DNA of 55,122 nucleotides, taken from the IMG/VR virus record IMGVR_UViG_3300048800_000064, positions 1 through 55,122 of that record. One strand, written 5' to 3'. Below the pieces are notes generated by a model, which was given only the letters and a program-made list of their open reading frames with translations, had not been told where the DNA came from and ran no database searches. The first letter of the stretch is position 1. Each line of letters begins with the position of its first letter. Shown in pieces: positions 1-7,054 of this stretch. This DNA comes from a virus. A program made the translations under genes and the position numbers.

Positions 1-2
1 GC

Positions 3-179
3 CACCGCACGATCAGGCGTCTGCAGCGGGCCGTCGAGGTCACCCGGGGGCAGCTGATTGACGCCGAGGTAGACGCGGGCGCGATCGCCGCCCATTTCCG
101 CACCTGGCGCAGCGAGTTCTACCACCCCAAGTGTCCGCTGGTGCCCACCAAGCCCGGGGCGCTCGAGGACTGCTCGTGA
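3..179 (+). CDS. C-terminal end of an unrecognised protein (5' truncated)
   Basis: The frame is open from the window edge to a TGA stop, giving the last 58 residues of a protein whose start lies outside. The readable part is charged and probably helical (RLQRAVEVTRGQLIDAEVDA) and ends in a Trp/Tyr/Cys-containing tail. I do not recognise a family. Its stop overlaps the GTG of the next gene by four bases (GTGA), the coupling style used throughout this genome, which supports it as a real gene end. Confidence 0.55.
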   Translation, partial: HRTIRRLQRAVEVTRGQLIDAEVDAGAIAAHFRTWRSEFYHPKCPLVPTKPGALEDCS

Positions 180-655
180 CCGAGCTGCGCGTCTCTCCCG
201 ACCTGGCGCTGCCGCTCGAGGCGGTCACCGAGACGGATTGTATTTGGGCGGCGGGGTTCTTCGAGGGAGAGGGCACGGTCACTATTGCGGTCCGCAACTC
301 GGATGAGACCTACAGGCTGGTGGTCATCATCAGCAACACCGACCGGCCACTCGTCGAATGGTTCCGCGGTCGGTGGGGAGGGTGGCTCCAGCCCGTGTAC
401 GGAGAGCGGCCTGGACGAGTTCCCGCTTGGACATGGGCTGTCGCCGGGCCAGGCGCAGAACGCTTCATCAGCGACATCGGCCCCTATGTACGGAGCCAGA
501 AGAAGCTGGCCAAGTTGCGTCTTGCTCTGCGATTCCGCCGTGCTCAGATCCGCCCCGGCCTCATCAAGACGATCGACCGAGTGGCATACAAGGGTCGCCA
601 GCGGTCCCGCTACCGCGAGATGCGGGAACTCAACCATAGGGGCGTCCGGCTATGA
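176..655 (+). CDS. LAGLIDADG-type homing endonuclease-like protein
   Basis: A 159-residue protein from a GTG start that overlaps the upstream stop; a further in-frame start upstream would lie inside the previous gene. Residues 22-33 (CIWAAGFFEGEG) form one LAGLIDADG-type helix with its acidic end, followed by a beta-strand pattern (TVTIAVR) and later a basic, helical C-terminus. Single-motif members act as homodimers that cut DNA, or as RNA-splicing maturases. It is not visibly inside an intron or intein; it sits in the early operon as a free-standing gene, which is common for phage homing enzymes. Family call is firm; activity and target are unknown. Confidence 0.75.
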   Translation: MTELRVSPDLALPLEAVTETDCIWAAGFFEGEGTVTIAVRNSDETYRLVVIISNTDRPLVEWFRGRWGGWLQPVYGERPGRVPAWTWAVAGPGAERFISDIGPYVRSQKKLAKLRLALRFRRAQIRPGLIKTIDRVAYKGRQRSRYREMRELNHRGVRL

Positions 656-828
656 GCCGCCCGCTGCCGCCGCGGCACCCCGAGAGCAAGGTGGGCGCTG
701 CGCTGCTGATCGCCGCCGGCCTGATGGCGGTGCCGTTCGCGGTCCTGGACTCCGCCTGGTGGTTGGGCCTGACGATCGCCTGCTGGACGGCCGCTCTGTT
801 GCTCCTCCTGGAGCGGCACCCGTCATGA
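652..828 (+). CDS. Small two-helix membrane protein
   Basis: A 58-residue protein starting at an ATG that overlaps the preceding stop (ATGA). Two hydrophobic stretches (about residues 15-31 and 36-53) are joined by a short turn (LDSAWW), and both ends are charged, so it should be a hairpin inner-membrane protein. Its stop again overlaps the next start. Function unknown; it lies between an endonuclease-like gene and the replication gene, away from the lysis cassette, so I do not call it a holin. Confidence 0.6.
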   Translation: MSRPLPPRHPESKVGAALLIAAGLMAVPFAVLDSAWWLGLTIACWTAALLLLLERHPS

Positions 829-1037
829 GCCAGCACGACGAACCCCTGACCGAGCCGCTAGGCCCACTAGAGCCGCTGGCGGTGCAACTGCGCAAACGGG
901 CATACCATGCCGCTGCTCACGAGCACGACCTCATGCTTCAAGCCGCCGCCCTGCTGGAGTCCCGTGACCAGCGCATCCGAGAACTAGAAATTGAGGTCGA
1001 GAGGCGCGTCTATCCGACCGCCAGGAACTCGGGGTGA
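825..1037 (+). CDS. Small helical protein of unknown function
   Basis: A 70-residue protein starting with the ATG that overlaps the previous TGA. The N-terminus is Pro/Leu-rich (PLTEPLGPLEPLA). The second half looks like one long amphipathic helix or short coiled coil (LLESRDQRIRELEIEVERRV). Phages often carry proteins of this kind (heptad-rich, under 100 residues) beside replication genes, but no family can be named. It overlaps the next gene by GTGA. Confidence 0.6.
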   Translation: MSQHDEPLTEPLGPLEPLAVQLRKRAYHAAAHEHDLMLQAAALLESRDQRIRELEIEVERRVYPTARNSG

Positions 1038-1999
1038 CCATCGTCCGGCGTGGCTACTTTCGTGTCCGTCGCGGGTTCACGACCAGCGGCTACACGCTGG
1101 CCCTCTCCAGCGACTCGGCGGTCGTTGCCGTGCTCAGGCTCTGGGACCACGGAAAGGTGGTCTCGGGCTCCTTCGACTCCGAGGCCCAGCTCAAAGAAGT
1201 GATGGGTCGGTACTACCGATACGTGCCCGAGCTCCGCACCAAAGGCTGGCTTGATGACCTCGACATACATGATTGGGACGAAGATCAGGCCAACCCCGAT
1301 GCAACTGCGGCTGAGCGCCAGAGGCGCCGCCGGGCCCGACTTGGAACTCAGAAAGGACGAGGGTCACGCCGTGACAGTCACGGTAGTCACGCCGTGACTG
1401 TCACGGATGTCACGGAGGTGTCACGGGACTTAACAGAGACAGAGACCTTAACAGAGACCCGTACCCCTCGTACTGTCTCGTTAAAGCCAGAGCGCGCGCG
1501 AGACTCTGGCTCCGATGATATCGATCCGGACGACCTCGACCCCACGCCTCAGCCCCCCAGCGACGTCGACCCCGACGACCCCCCGATGGCCATCCCCGGG
1601 CCCCAGCTCAAGGCGATGGATGCGTGGCTCACGGACCACGACTACGCCGCCCTCGACGCCAAGGATCGGATGACCGCGAGTCGGTTCTTGAGCCGCCACA
1701 CCGGGCTGTCAGCCGCGGACTTCATCAAGACCTGGGGCGACGCCGCTGCCGGCGGGGTCCGGATGCGCTCGGCACTGGCGATCGCGATGCAGAAACCAGG
1801 CGACGGACCCAAGACGCGCGTTGAGCTCCGGATGGAACGTCGGCTTGAGGGAGAGAACCTTGAGCGTCACCACCACGTCCGAGAGGCCGAGAGCGCTGCT
1901 GGCGAACATCCGGCTCGTGGTGAGAGCACGGCGTTCAACGTCGCCTCCGAGATAGTCCAGCGCCTCCGCAGTCAAGGCGCCGTGAGCTCCGAAGGGTGA
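1034..1999 (+). CDS. Replication initiator/primosome-like protein (putative)
   Basis: A 321-residue protein from a GTG overlapping the previous stop. The first ~80 residues look like a compact domain ending in WLDDLDIHDWDEDQ, followed by a basic stretch (AAERQRRRRARLG), a low-complexity linker rich in Thr/Asp/Pro, and a second helical domain from about residue 190. This order (N-terminal domain, RQRR-type basic patch, disordered linker, helical C-terminus) is what phage replisome organiser/initiator proteins of high-GC hosts show. The linker DNA carries iteron-like repeats (1363-1458), as in initiator genes that contain their own origin. No catalytic motif is visible, so helicase or primase activity is not claimed. 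A regulatory DNA-binding protein is the main alternative. Confidence 0.5.
   Translation: MTIVRRGYFRVRRGFTTSGYTLALSSDSAVVAVLRLWDHGKVVSGSFDSEAQLKEVMGRYYRYVPELRTKGWLDDLDIHDWDEDQANPDATAAERQRRRRARLGTQKGRGSRRDSHGSHAVTVTDVTEVSRDLTETETLTETRTPRTVSLKPERARDSGSDDIDPDDLDPTPQPPSDVDPDDPPMAIPGPQLKAMDAWLTDHDYAALDAKDRMTASRFLSRHTGLSAADFIKTWGDAAAGGVRMRSALAIAMQKPGDGPKTRVELRMERRLEGENLERHHHVREAESAAGEHPARGESTAFNVASEIVQRLRSQGAVSSEG
1363..1458. repeat. Iteron-like repeat cluster inside the replication gene
   Basis: Two near-identical 21-base direct repeats (GTCACGCCGTGAC, one variable base, then GTCACGG) occupy 1363-1383 and 1386-1406, 23 bases apart start to start. Each contains the inverted pair GTCACG/CGTGAC. Partial copies of GTCACGG follow at 1409 and 1421, then two copies of CTTAACAGAGAC at 1429-1440 and 1447-1458. 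Origins embedded in an initiator gene are well known (lambda O). Candidate replication origin; this is inference. Confidence 0.45.
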
Positions 2000-2205
2000 G
2001 CTCCCTGGCTACTGACGAAGAGAAGCTGATCCGAGCCGACGAGCTGGTCAGCCGTATTGACAAGCTCACCGAAGACCTGATCGCCATCGCAGACGAGCTC
2101 CAGGACGAGCTGCAGAAGCTCGGCGGAGAGTTCCGCTGCCCCGCCTGTCGCCCAGCCAACGACGCCCAGCCGGCTGCCTTTCACGTCCACCTCAACGACG
2201 AGTAG
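1996..2205 (+). CDS. Small coiled-coil protein with a CxxC pair
   Basis: A 69-residue protein starting at a GTG overlapping the previous stop. The first 45 residues are strongly heptad-like (DELVSRIDKLTEDLIAIADE), then a single CPAC motif followed by a His-containing tail. Coiled coil with a zinc-binding knuckle is plausible; no family is recognised. It is translationally coupled to the replication-type gene and separated by 36 bases from the ParB-like gene. Confidence 0.6.
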   Translation: MSSLATDEEKLIRADELVSRIDKLTEDLIAIADELQDELQKLGGEFRCPACRPANDAQPAAFHVHLNDE

Positions 2206-2241
2206 CCAACTTCGTCGCTTGTTCACGCTCTGGAGGCACAC

Positions 2242-3150
2242 ATGATCAGTTCCCCAGAAGAACCCATCACCGACGTGGCCATCGCCGACCTGGTCATCGA
2301 CAGCAAGGTCCAGGTGCGCCACAGCGAGCACCGCGCCACCGTTGATCGCTACAAGGAGAGCCTGGACTCCCTGCCTCCCGTCGTGGCCTACGAGACCCCC
2401 GAAGGCCTGCTGCTCTCGGACGGCTTCCACCGCATCAAAGCCCACACCCGGTCTGGTCGAAGCACCATCGCAGCCCACATTCGCCCTGGCACCCGTGAGG
2501 ACGCGCTCGAGTACGCGGTGACCGGTAACTGCCGCCACGGCGCCGCCCTCACGCCCGACGAGCGCGACGCTGGCATCCGGCGGCTGCATCGCTTGCACCC
2601 CGACTGGGCGGGGATCCAGATCGCCGAGCAGATGAGCGTGCACCGCGCCACCGTGGACCGCGTGCTCCAGGCCAACGTAGTCCGCCAAAGCGTGGGCGCC
2701 AGCGCCGGCGGACTCTCTCGCGCCGTGCTCACCAACATCGAGCGGGCGCCGGCAGCGGACCGCGCCGAGCTCGCCAGGTTAGCTCGCGACGAGGGATTCA
2801 CCGCAGACGAAACCAAGCACGCAGCAGAGACGCTTAGGGCTCAGCAATTTCAGGAATCCCTCGCGCCGCGACGGTACGACGCCGACCACGGGGAACGCCT
2901 GAAGGTGGGCCGTGCCGAGATCAAGATCACCTACATGGTGCCGAGCGGCCGCACCCGCAACCGTGGCGGCCAGACCTATGACCGCGAGAACGTGCCGATC
3001 GAGCGCCGCGTCTCAGTGAACCTGGGCCCGGAGGCCTTCGAGCCCGGCAAGCCCGGCGCCGTAGCCGCCGCCAACGCGATCGCCAAGCAGGTCTACGCGA
3101 CGCTGATGACCGAAGGCTGGCCCGTGCCCCTGACCTGGCTGTCGGAATGA
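2242..3150 (+). CDS. ParB-like nuclease-domain protein
   Basis: A 302-residue protein with its own Shine-Dalgarno (GGAGG about 8 bases before the ATG). The N-terminal ~100 residues match the ParB/sulfiredoxin-like domain: VQVRHSEHRATVDRYKESL, then LLSDGFHRIKAH (the GxHR-type nucleotide-binding loop) and GNCRHGAALTPDERDAGIRRL. A helix-turn-helix follows (IAEQMSVHRATVDRVL, about residues 128-150). The C-terminal ~70 residues are basic and unassigned. In phages such proteins stand near terminase or replication genes and may act in partition, regulation or as CTP-dependent DNA clamps. There is no ParA partner here, so plasmid-style partition is not supported. Confidence 0.8.
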   Translation: MISSPEEPITDVAIADLVIDSKVQVRHSEHRATVDRYKESLDSLPPVVAYETPEGLLLSDGFHRIKAHTRSGRSTIAAHIRPGTREDALEYAVTGNCRHGAALTPDERDAGIRRLHRLHPDWAGIQIAEQMSVHRATVDRVLQANVVRQSVGASAGGLSRAVLTNIERAPAADRAELARLARDEGFTADETKHAAETLRAQQFQESLAPRRYDADHGERLKVGRAEIKITYMVPSGRTRNRGGQTYDRENVPIERRVSVNLGPEAFEPGKPGAVAAANAIAKQVYATLMTEGWPVPLTWLSE

Positions 3151-3344
3151 TCCAAGACCCAGCCGACTTCGCCGCAGCCTTCAAAGCAGCGATCCAGGGC
3201 GACGCCTCAGAGCGAGCGCTGAAGCTCTACTGCGCCCTTCATCCAGCATCCGAGCTGATCGCTGAGTCCGGCCAGGACGAACCTCGGCTCCACTGCCCCG
3301 AGCCCGACTGCGACGTCGCCGTGCTGCCAAGGCTTGAGCCGTGA
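3147..3344 (+). CDS. Small zinc-knuckle-like protein
   Basis: A 65-residue protein coupled to the ParB-like gene by an ATGA overlap. A helical N-terminus (DPADFAAAFKAAI) is followed by one CALH and one CPEPDC element, which could bind a metal ion. No known family. Its stop overlaps the next GTG start. Confidence 0.55.
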   Translation: MIQDPADFAAAFKAAIQGDASERALKLYCALHPASELIAESGQDEPRLHCPEPDCDVAVLPRLEP

Positions 3345-3796
3345 CCGACGAGCCCGAGACCGTCCCCGACCACCTCCCCACCATCGTCGTCTGGTACCTG
3401 ACGCCCTCCAGCGCCGAGCCCCTGGCGGCGCAACTCAACGGCGCCACCACCGCCCACCTCGCCCACGCCGCCCGGGTCTTCCTGGCGATCGCGGTCCAGA
3501 TGGAAAGCGAGAACCCGCCCGAGGTCAAGACCGGCGGCGGCTGGCAGGGAGGGGCCATCGAGGTCAAGCCCGACACCGTGGGCCTGGCCATCCAGTGGGG
3601 CGAGGACGGCAGCGCCGGCGGGGTGCTGAATCTCGGCGTGCCACCCGCGGCGATCCACTTCCACGGCGCAGCGCTACTGGTCGATGAGCTGGCCCGGAAC
3701 AACGTCCGCCAGGTGCTGGTGGCCCAGGACCAGCAGCGACAGCGGCAGGCGTCGGCGAGGCAGCGGATCCTCGGCGGCGGGCGGGACCAAAACTGA
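3341..3796 (+). CDS. Hypothetical phage protein
   Basis: A 151-residue protein from a GTG that overlaps the previous stop. It has alternating strand and helix character with a Gly-rich central turn (KTGGGWQGGAIEVK) and a charged, Gln/Arg-rich C-terminal helix. Nothing in it identifies a family. The stop codon lies inside a perfect inverted repeat (3795-3812), which may be a hairpin or operator ending this first gene cluster. Confidence 0.6.
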   Translation: MTDEPETVPDHLPTIVVWYLTPSSAEPLAAQLNGATTAHLAHAARVFLAIAVQMESENPPEVKTGGGWQGGAIEVKPDTVGLAIQWGEDGSAGGVLNLGVPPAAIHFHGAALLVDELARNNVRQVLVAQDQQRQRQASARQRILGGGRDQN

Positions 3797-3849
3797 TGCG
3801 CATCTGCGCATCGAGATTGGGCAATTAGAGAGCTATGGCAATTAGAGAG
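3795..3849. promoter_or_regulatory. Inverted repeat plus tandem 13-base repeat before the HTH gene
   Basis: GATGCGCA (3795-3802) and TGCGCATC (3805-3812) form a perfect 8-bp inverted repeat with a 2-base centre, a shape that suits a protein-binding palindrome better than a hairpin. It is followed by two direct copies of GGCAATTAGAGAG at 3820-3832 and 3837-3849, the second covering the likely ribosome-binding region of the next gene. Candidate operator for the HTH protein encoded just downstream (inference). Confidence 0.4.
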
Positions 3850-4632
3850 GCGATGGCTAAGGGCAACCCACGCAAAGGTCCAGCTCGGGGGAGGAGAGGC
3901 CGGCCCGGATCGCTGCCGTGGCGAAATGACATCGTTGTGATGGCCCGACTCCGCGAGGTCGAGGCGCTGGAGCGTCAGGGCATCAGCCTGGCGGAGTCGG
4001 CAGAGCGGCTCGAGGTCAGCGTGCAGACCGTCAGCCTGGACCGCGCCCGCATCCGTGAGCTCTGGGCTGAAGAGGGCACCAAGTCCCGCGAGGACCACAT
4101 CCACGACCTCGAGTTCCTGGAGGCCAACCTGTGGCAGAGCTACACGGCGCTGGGCGGGAGCGAGGACGAGCTGGAGGACGCCGACGGCACCAAACGCCTT
4201 GGCCACTACAACTCGGACCGCACCGGGATTGCCGCCCAGATCCGGAGTACCCGCAAGCTGATCGCCGAGCTCGACGGCAGCCTGGTACGTGGCGGTGGTG
4301 GGGGAGTGGCCGTTCAGGTGAACGTGGCGATCGGCGAGGGCGAGGTGGAGCCGACGCTGGAAGAGCTCTGGACAGCCGGCAAGATCACTGAGGCCGAGCT
4401 GCAGACCGGGCTTCGCCTGATGGCGATCCAGTCCGGGTCGGACTTCGCCACGGCGCCGGCGGCCGTGATCGAGGCCCAGGCCATAGAGGTTGTAGCCGCG
4501 GTGCCGGCTGCCCTGCTGCCCCCGCCGGCCGAGGATCCGCCGGCGCACTCGGTGCCGGTGGCCAGCAACGGCAACGGCCACCGCAAGGTCCAGCGCTTCG
4601 AGGACATCGACCCCGAGGACGAGGAGGCGTGA
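3835..4632 (+). CDS. HTH protein, possible small terminase subunit
   Basis: A 265-residue protein. The ATG at 3835 is used; an in-frame ATG at 3853 is an equally good start because the repeat element sits in front of it. A basic N-terminus (RKGPARGRRGRPGSLPWRN) precedes a helix-turn-helix (ISLAESAERLEVSVQTVSLDRARI, split at about residues 50-75), then a helical middle and an Ala/Pro-rich acidic tail. An N-terminal HTH, an oligomerising helical core and position upstream of the large terminase suit a small terminase subunit, but about ten small genes separate the two. A transcription regulator is the alternative. Confidence 0.5.
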   Translation: MAIREAMAKGNPRKGPARGRRGRPGSLPWRNDIVVMARLREVEALERQGISLAESAERLEVSVQTVSLDRARIRELWAEEGTKSREDHIHDLEFLEANLWQSYTALGGSEDELEDADGTKRLGHYNSDRTGIAAQIRSTRKLIAELDGSLVRGGGGGVAVQVNVAIGEGEVEPTLEELWTAGKITEAELQTGLRLMAIQSGSDFATAPAAVIEAQAIEVVAAVPAALLPPPAEDPPAHSVPVASNGNGHRKVQRFEDIDPEDEEA

Positions 4633-4772
4633 TGGCTGCGGATAAAGAGCGCCATCCGGTAGACGCGGCCAGCTTGGCGGCGGGGTGTTTCCTGGGCTGG
4701 ATCGCCGGCCTTGTGCTCGTCGTCGGCGGGCTCTGGCTCTTCTCTCATCTGGCGGTCATCTGGCATGGCTGA
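4632..4772 (+). CDS. Small single-span membrane protein
   Basis: A 46-residue protein whose ATG overlaps the previous stop (TGATG). After a charged N-terminus (MAADKERHPVD) there is one long hydrophobic segment (about residues 18-43, GWIAGLVLVVGGLWLF), so it should span the membrane once. Too short for family assignment; found by its overlaps on both sides with real genes. Confidence 0.55.
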   Translation: MAADKERHPVDAASLAAGCFLGWIAGLVLVVGGLWLFSHLAVIWHG

Positions 4773-5187
4773 ACAGCTGAGGGGCCATGGCCTCACAGTC
4801 CACGCCGGCGCGCTCAAGCGCCTGCCCAGCGACAGCAGCTATGACGCGGCCTGGTGCACCTGCGAATGTGGCTGGAGGAGCGGCAGTTTCGCGATCTCCC
4901 CTCGAGATGCGTACTCGGAACGCCCCCAAGAGCGCGCCGTCGAACAGGCGCGAGACCACTTGACCGGCGTCATCCTCGCGGCGCTGGTTGAGTACGCCGC
5001 CCACAAGCTCGACTGCGCTGCGGTCCGGCTGAAGACGCCCTGGCCCTCGGTGACAGCAGCTTGCACCTGTCGCCTCGACGAGTGGCGTGAAGTACTCGGC
5101 CTACCGCCGCTCGGGGAGGCCTCGGATCCGGTTGAAGCCGAAGAGCAGGCGCTCGGCCACTTCGCCGCTGAGCGGACCCCGGGCTGA
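4765..5187 (+). CDS. Cys-rich hypothetical phage protein
   Basis: A 140-residue protein starting at the ATG at 4765, eight bases before the end of the previous gene; an earlier in-frame start would overlap that gene deeply. It carries a CTCECGW cluster in its first third and a CTC element near residue 93, with a long helix between them, so it may bind zinc. The C-terminus is acidic. No family recognised; part of a run of tightly coupled small genes. Confidence 0.6.
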   Translation: MAEQLRGHGLTVHAGALKRLPSDSSYDAAWCTCECGWRSGSFAISPRDAYSERPQERAVEQARDHLTGVILAALVEYAAHKLDCAAVRLKTPWPSVTAACTCRLDEWREVLGLPPLGEASDPVEAEEQALGHFAAERTPG

Positions 5188-5408
5188 TGGCGAGGCTGTT
5201 CCCGTTCCCCGGCAAGACTCTGGCCGACAGCAAGCCCTTAGCCATCCGCCGCGGTGAGCTGCGCCCCGTCCTCCAGGACGGCTACCTGGTGGACATGGTC
5301 CCGGTGGCGCGCTGCCCCACGTGCCACAAGCCAATCGGTGAAGTCGAAGCTGCCTGCCCTGAGGGGTCGCAGGAGCTGCCGCTCAAGATGCCAAGGCGCC
5401 GGCGCTGA
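5187..5408 (+). CDS. Small CxxC protein
   Basis: A 73-residue protein coupled by a TGATG overlap. It has one CPTC zinc-knuckle-type pair in the middle (VARCPTCHKPIGEVEAACPE), a further Cys downstream and a basic C-terminus (KMPRRRR). A half zinc ribbon that dimerises or binds nucleic acid is possible. No family recognised. Confidence 0.55.
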   Translation: MARLFPFPGKTLADSKPLAIRRGELRPVLQDGYLVDMVPVARCPTCHKPIGEVEAACPEGSQELPLKMPRRRR

Positions 5409-5713
5409 TGGTCAGCCGCATCCTGGTCACTGCGATCCTGCTGCTTGGACTCACGGCCTGTCGCCTGGAGGCGCCCCAGGTCACCCAGGGCAGGGTCACC
5501 CACAAGCACACCGAGTCGGCCTACACGTGGTTTGAGATTCGTGAGCACGGAACCCCCACCCAGAACACGGTGGTGGTCCACGACGAGCCCAAGAAGTATT
5601 TCCTGACGGTCACCGCCTGCCCCCCTGACTGGAGCTGCGTCGACGCGGACACCGCGGTGGACCAGGCCACGTATGACGCCACCCCAACCGGCAGCGACTA
5701 CAGGATCCGATGA
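5408..5713 (+). CDS. Phage-encoded lipoprotein
   Basis: A 101-residue protein with a typical lipoprotein signal: Arg near the N-terminus, a hydrophobic core (ILVTAILLLG) and lipobox LTAC with Cys at residue 18. The mature part is about 83 residues, mostly polar with beta character, and holds two more Cys (ACPPDWSC) that could form a disulphide outside the cell. Phage lipoproteins in accessory regions often act in superinfection exclusion or as lysogenic-conversion factors. Here it sits in the rightward early/late operon, so expression during lytic growth is more likely. Role unknown. Confidence 0.65.
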   Translation: MVSRILVTAILLLGLTACRLEAPQVTQGRVTHKHTESAYTWFEIREHGTPTQNTVVVHDEPKKYFLTVTACPPDWSCVDADTAVDQATYDATPTGSDYRIR

Positions 5714-5961
5714 GCGAGGTCAGCATCGCCCGCCGCCTCTGGGATGACTTCACGGCGATGCACGCCCAAGACCTCGCCCTTTTCCGCGACTGGTACATGC
5801 GCTGCGAAGCTCACGCCAGCCGGCGCACCGGCCTGCCTTACGGCTGGCTCCTCGTCTTCCCTGACGGCAGCTTCCTTAGCGGCGTCGGGCAGGTGATCAT
5901 CTGGGGCTTCGGCGCCAGCGTGACGATGCCCATGCCCCCGTTCCTCCCGAGCCGAAACTGA
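5710..5961 (+). CDS. Hypothetical phage protein
   Basis: An 83-residue protein coupled by ATGA to the lipoprotein gene. The N-terminal half is helical and charged (ARRLWDDFTAMHAQDLALFR). The C-terminal half is hydrophobic and Gly/Phe-rich (GQVIIWGFGASVTMPMPPF) and might associate with a membrane. Function unknown. The overlap with the lipoprotein gene hints at joint translation but not at a specific role. Confidence 0.55.
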   Translation: MSEVSIARRLWDDFTAMHAQDLALFRDWYMRCEAHASRRTGLPYGWLLVFPDGSFLSGVGQVIIWGFGASVTMPMPPFLPSRN

Positions 5962-6167
5962 TGAGCTGGGGAACGGTGCTCAAGCTGCTGGTCCTGGCCT
6001 TCGGGCTCCGGGTGATCTGGGACTGGGAGGACGATCCCGAGGAGGAGCAGCCCGACGACCCCGAAGAGCCGGGTGATCACCTCGAGGAGCCTGCTGTTCC
6101 CCGATCCTGGAGCTACGCCGACGCGTCTGCGAGCCCGCGCCACCGCCGCGTCGGACCCCTGCCGTGA
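5961..6167 (+). CDS. Small acidic protein with N-terminal membrane helix
   Basis: A 68-residue protein from an ATG overlapping the previous stop. A short hydrophobic start (WGTVLKLLVLAFGLRVIW) is followed by a very acidic, Pro-rich stretch (EDDPEEEQPDDPEEPGD). It could be a signal-anchored acidic peptide. No family recognised. It ends in a GTGA overlap with the next small gene. Confidence 0.5.
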   Translation: MSWGTVLKLLVLAFGLRVIWDWEDDPEEEQPDDPEEPGDHLEEPAVPRSWSYADASASPRHRRVGPLP

Positions 6168-6286
6168 TCCAGAAGCTCCTCTGCTTGCTCGGCTTCCACA
6201 CCTGGCGCGGCCGGACCGTGCGCGGGATAAGCCGCAACGTCCACATCAGGGAATGCGAGCACTGCAGCTCGGTGGAATGGCCGTGA
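6164..6286 (+). CDS. Tiny CxxC protein (phage zinc-knuckle type)
   Basis: A 40-residue protein from a GTG overlapping the previous stop. It starts with a hydrophobic segment (IQKLLCLLGFHTWRG) and ends with a CEHC pair and a Trp. Proteins beginning KLLC.LG.H.W and ending in CxxC recur as tiny genes in actinobacteriophages (from memory, not searched). Function unknown. Confidence 0.5.
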   Translation: MIQKLLCLLGFHTWRGRTVRGISRNVHIRECEHCSSVEWP

Positions 6287-6447
6287 GCCTGCTCTTCTGC
6301 TCAAGCTGCGGCGACGAGGTCGAGATGGACGGCTCTGAGCCCGTCGACGACGACGCTTTGGTAGCCGACGGCGAGGTCATGTGTGGCGACTGCCGCCGCG
6401 AGGAGCGCAACGACGACGACGTGGACGAGGAGAGCATCGGTTGGTAG
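6283..6447 (+). CDS. Small zinc-ribbon protein
   Basis: A 54-residue protein. The GTG at 6283 is chosen because it forms the usual GTGA overlap; an in-frame ATG at 6277 is also possible. CSSC near the N-terminus and CGDC about 30 residues later form a four-cysteine zinc ribbon, with acidic residues between and after. Many small phage zinc ribbons bind host RNA polymerase or nucleic acid, but no specific role is supported. Confidence 0.55.
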   Translation: MSLLFCSSCGDEVEMDGSEPVDDDALVADGEVMCGDCRREERNDDDVDEESIGW

Positions 6448-6611
6448 TGCTGGCGATTCGGCGGCTGTACCTTGCCTACCAGTTCTGGCGCTTAAAGCGC
6501 GCGACGAGGAGGATGGCGGTCGCAATGATGCGGCTCGAGCTGGCCGCCTGGGCGGGCGCACACGTCATGACCTATTTCGCTGGCGTCTGTCGGGCGGCGA
6601 AGCTCGCATGA
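6447..6611 (+). CDS. Small basic amphipathic protein
   Basis: A 54-residue frame starting at a GTG that overlaps the previous stop (TAGTG); a TTG at 6441 is the alternative. A GAGGAG ribosome-binding site lies 12-17 bases upstream. The N-terminal half is Arg-rich (RRLYLAYQFWRLKRATRR) and the C-terminal half is hydrophobic (LELAAWAGAHVMTYFAGV), suggesting membrane contact. Only its position between two coupled genes supports it. Confidence 0.45.
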   Translation: MLAIRRLYLAYQFWRLKRATRRMAVAMMRLELAAWAGAHVMTYFAGVCRAAKLA

Positions 6612-7054
6612 GAGAGCTGATCGGCAGCAGCGACGCACGGCTCCGCACGCCTTCCAAGCGCGTGGCAGCCGTCGATGACGCCGTCCGGGAGCTCGCCGCC
6701 GACATGGCTGAGGTCATGTTCGAGCACGGCGGCGTGGGGCTGGCAGCTCCGCAGATCGGGGTGCTCAGGAGGGTGATCGTCTACAAGGCGCCGAGCAATG
6801 GCGAGGTTCGCGTGCTGGTCAACCCTTGGATCACGCGCAGCTCCGGGCGGATGTCCCATCAGGAGGCCTGCCTGTCGCTGCCGGGCGTCCTGGTCTGGGT
6901 GCAGCGCGCCGCTGAGGTCACCGTCCGCGGCTCCGACCACACCGGACGCAGGGTGCGGATCCGGGCCACGGGCGGGCTGGCCCGCCGCCTGCAGCACGAG
7001 ATCGATCACTTGGACGGAGTTCTTATCACCGACCATGCGGCGAAGGCGGCATGA
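6608..7054 (+). CDS. def: Peptide deformylase
   Basis: A 148-residue protein, close to the size of compact phage-borne deformylases. All three family motifs are present: GVGLAAPQ (residues 42-49), EACLS (86-90, with the metal ligand Cys88; bacterial enzymes usually have EGCLS) and HEIDH (130-134, the other two metal ligands and the catalytic Glu). The enzyme removes the formyl group from the initiator Met of new proteins in the cytoplasm. It starts at an ATG overlapping the upstream gene. Marine phages carry it to support translation of certain proteins during infection; whether that applies here is not known. Confidence 0.92.
   Translation: MRELIGSSDARLRTPSKRVAAVDDAVRELAADMAEVMFEHGGVGLAAPQIGVLRRVIVYKAPSNGEVRVLVNPWITRSSGRMSHQEACLSLPGVLVWVQRAAEVTVRGSDHTGRRVRIRATGGLARRLQHEIDHLDGVLITDHAAKAA

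Noticed and set aside
2242-3150. Plasmid-type ParAB partition locus
   Set aside because: No ParA ATPase or clear parS repeats nearby, and the integrase/attP indicates integration.
3181-4581. Long leftward reading frame of 466 codons
   Set aside because: It lies opposite well-supported rightward genes and shows Arg/His/Ala-rich shadow composition typical of antisense in GC-rich DNA.
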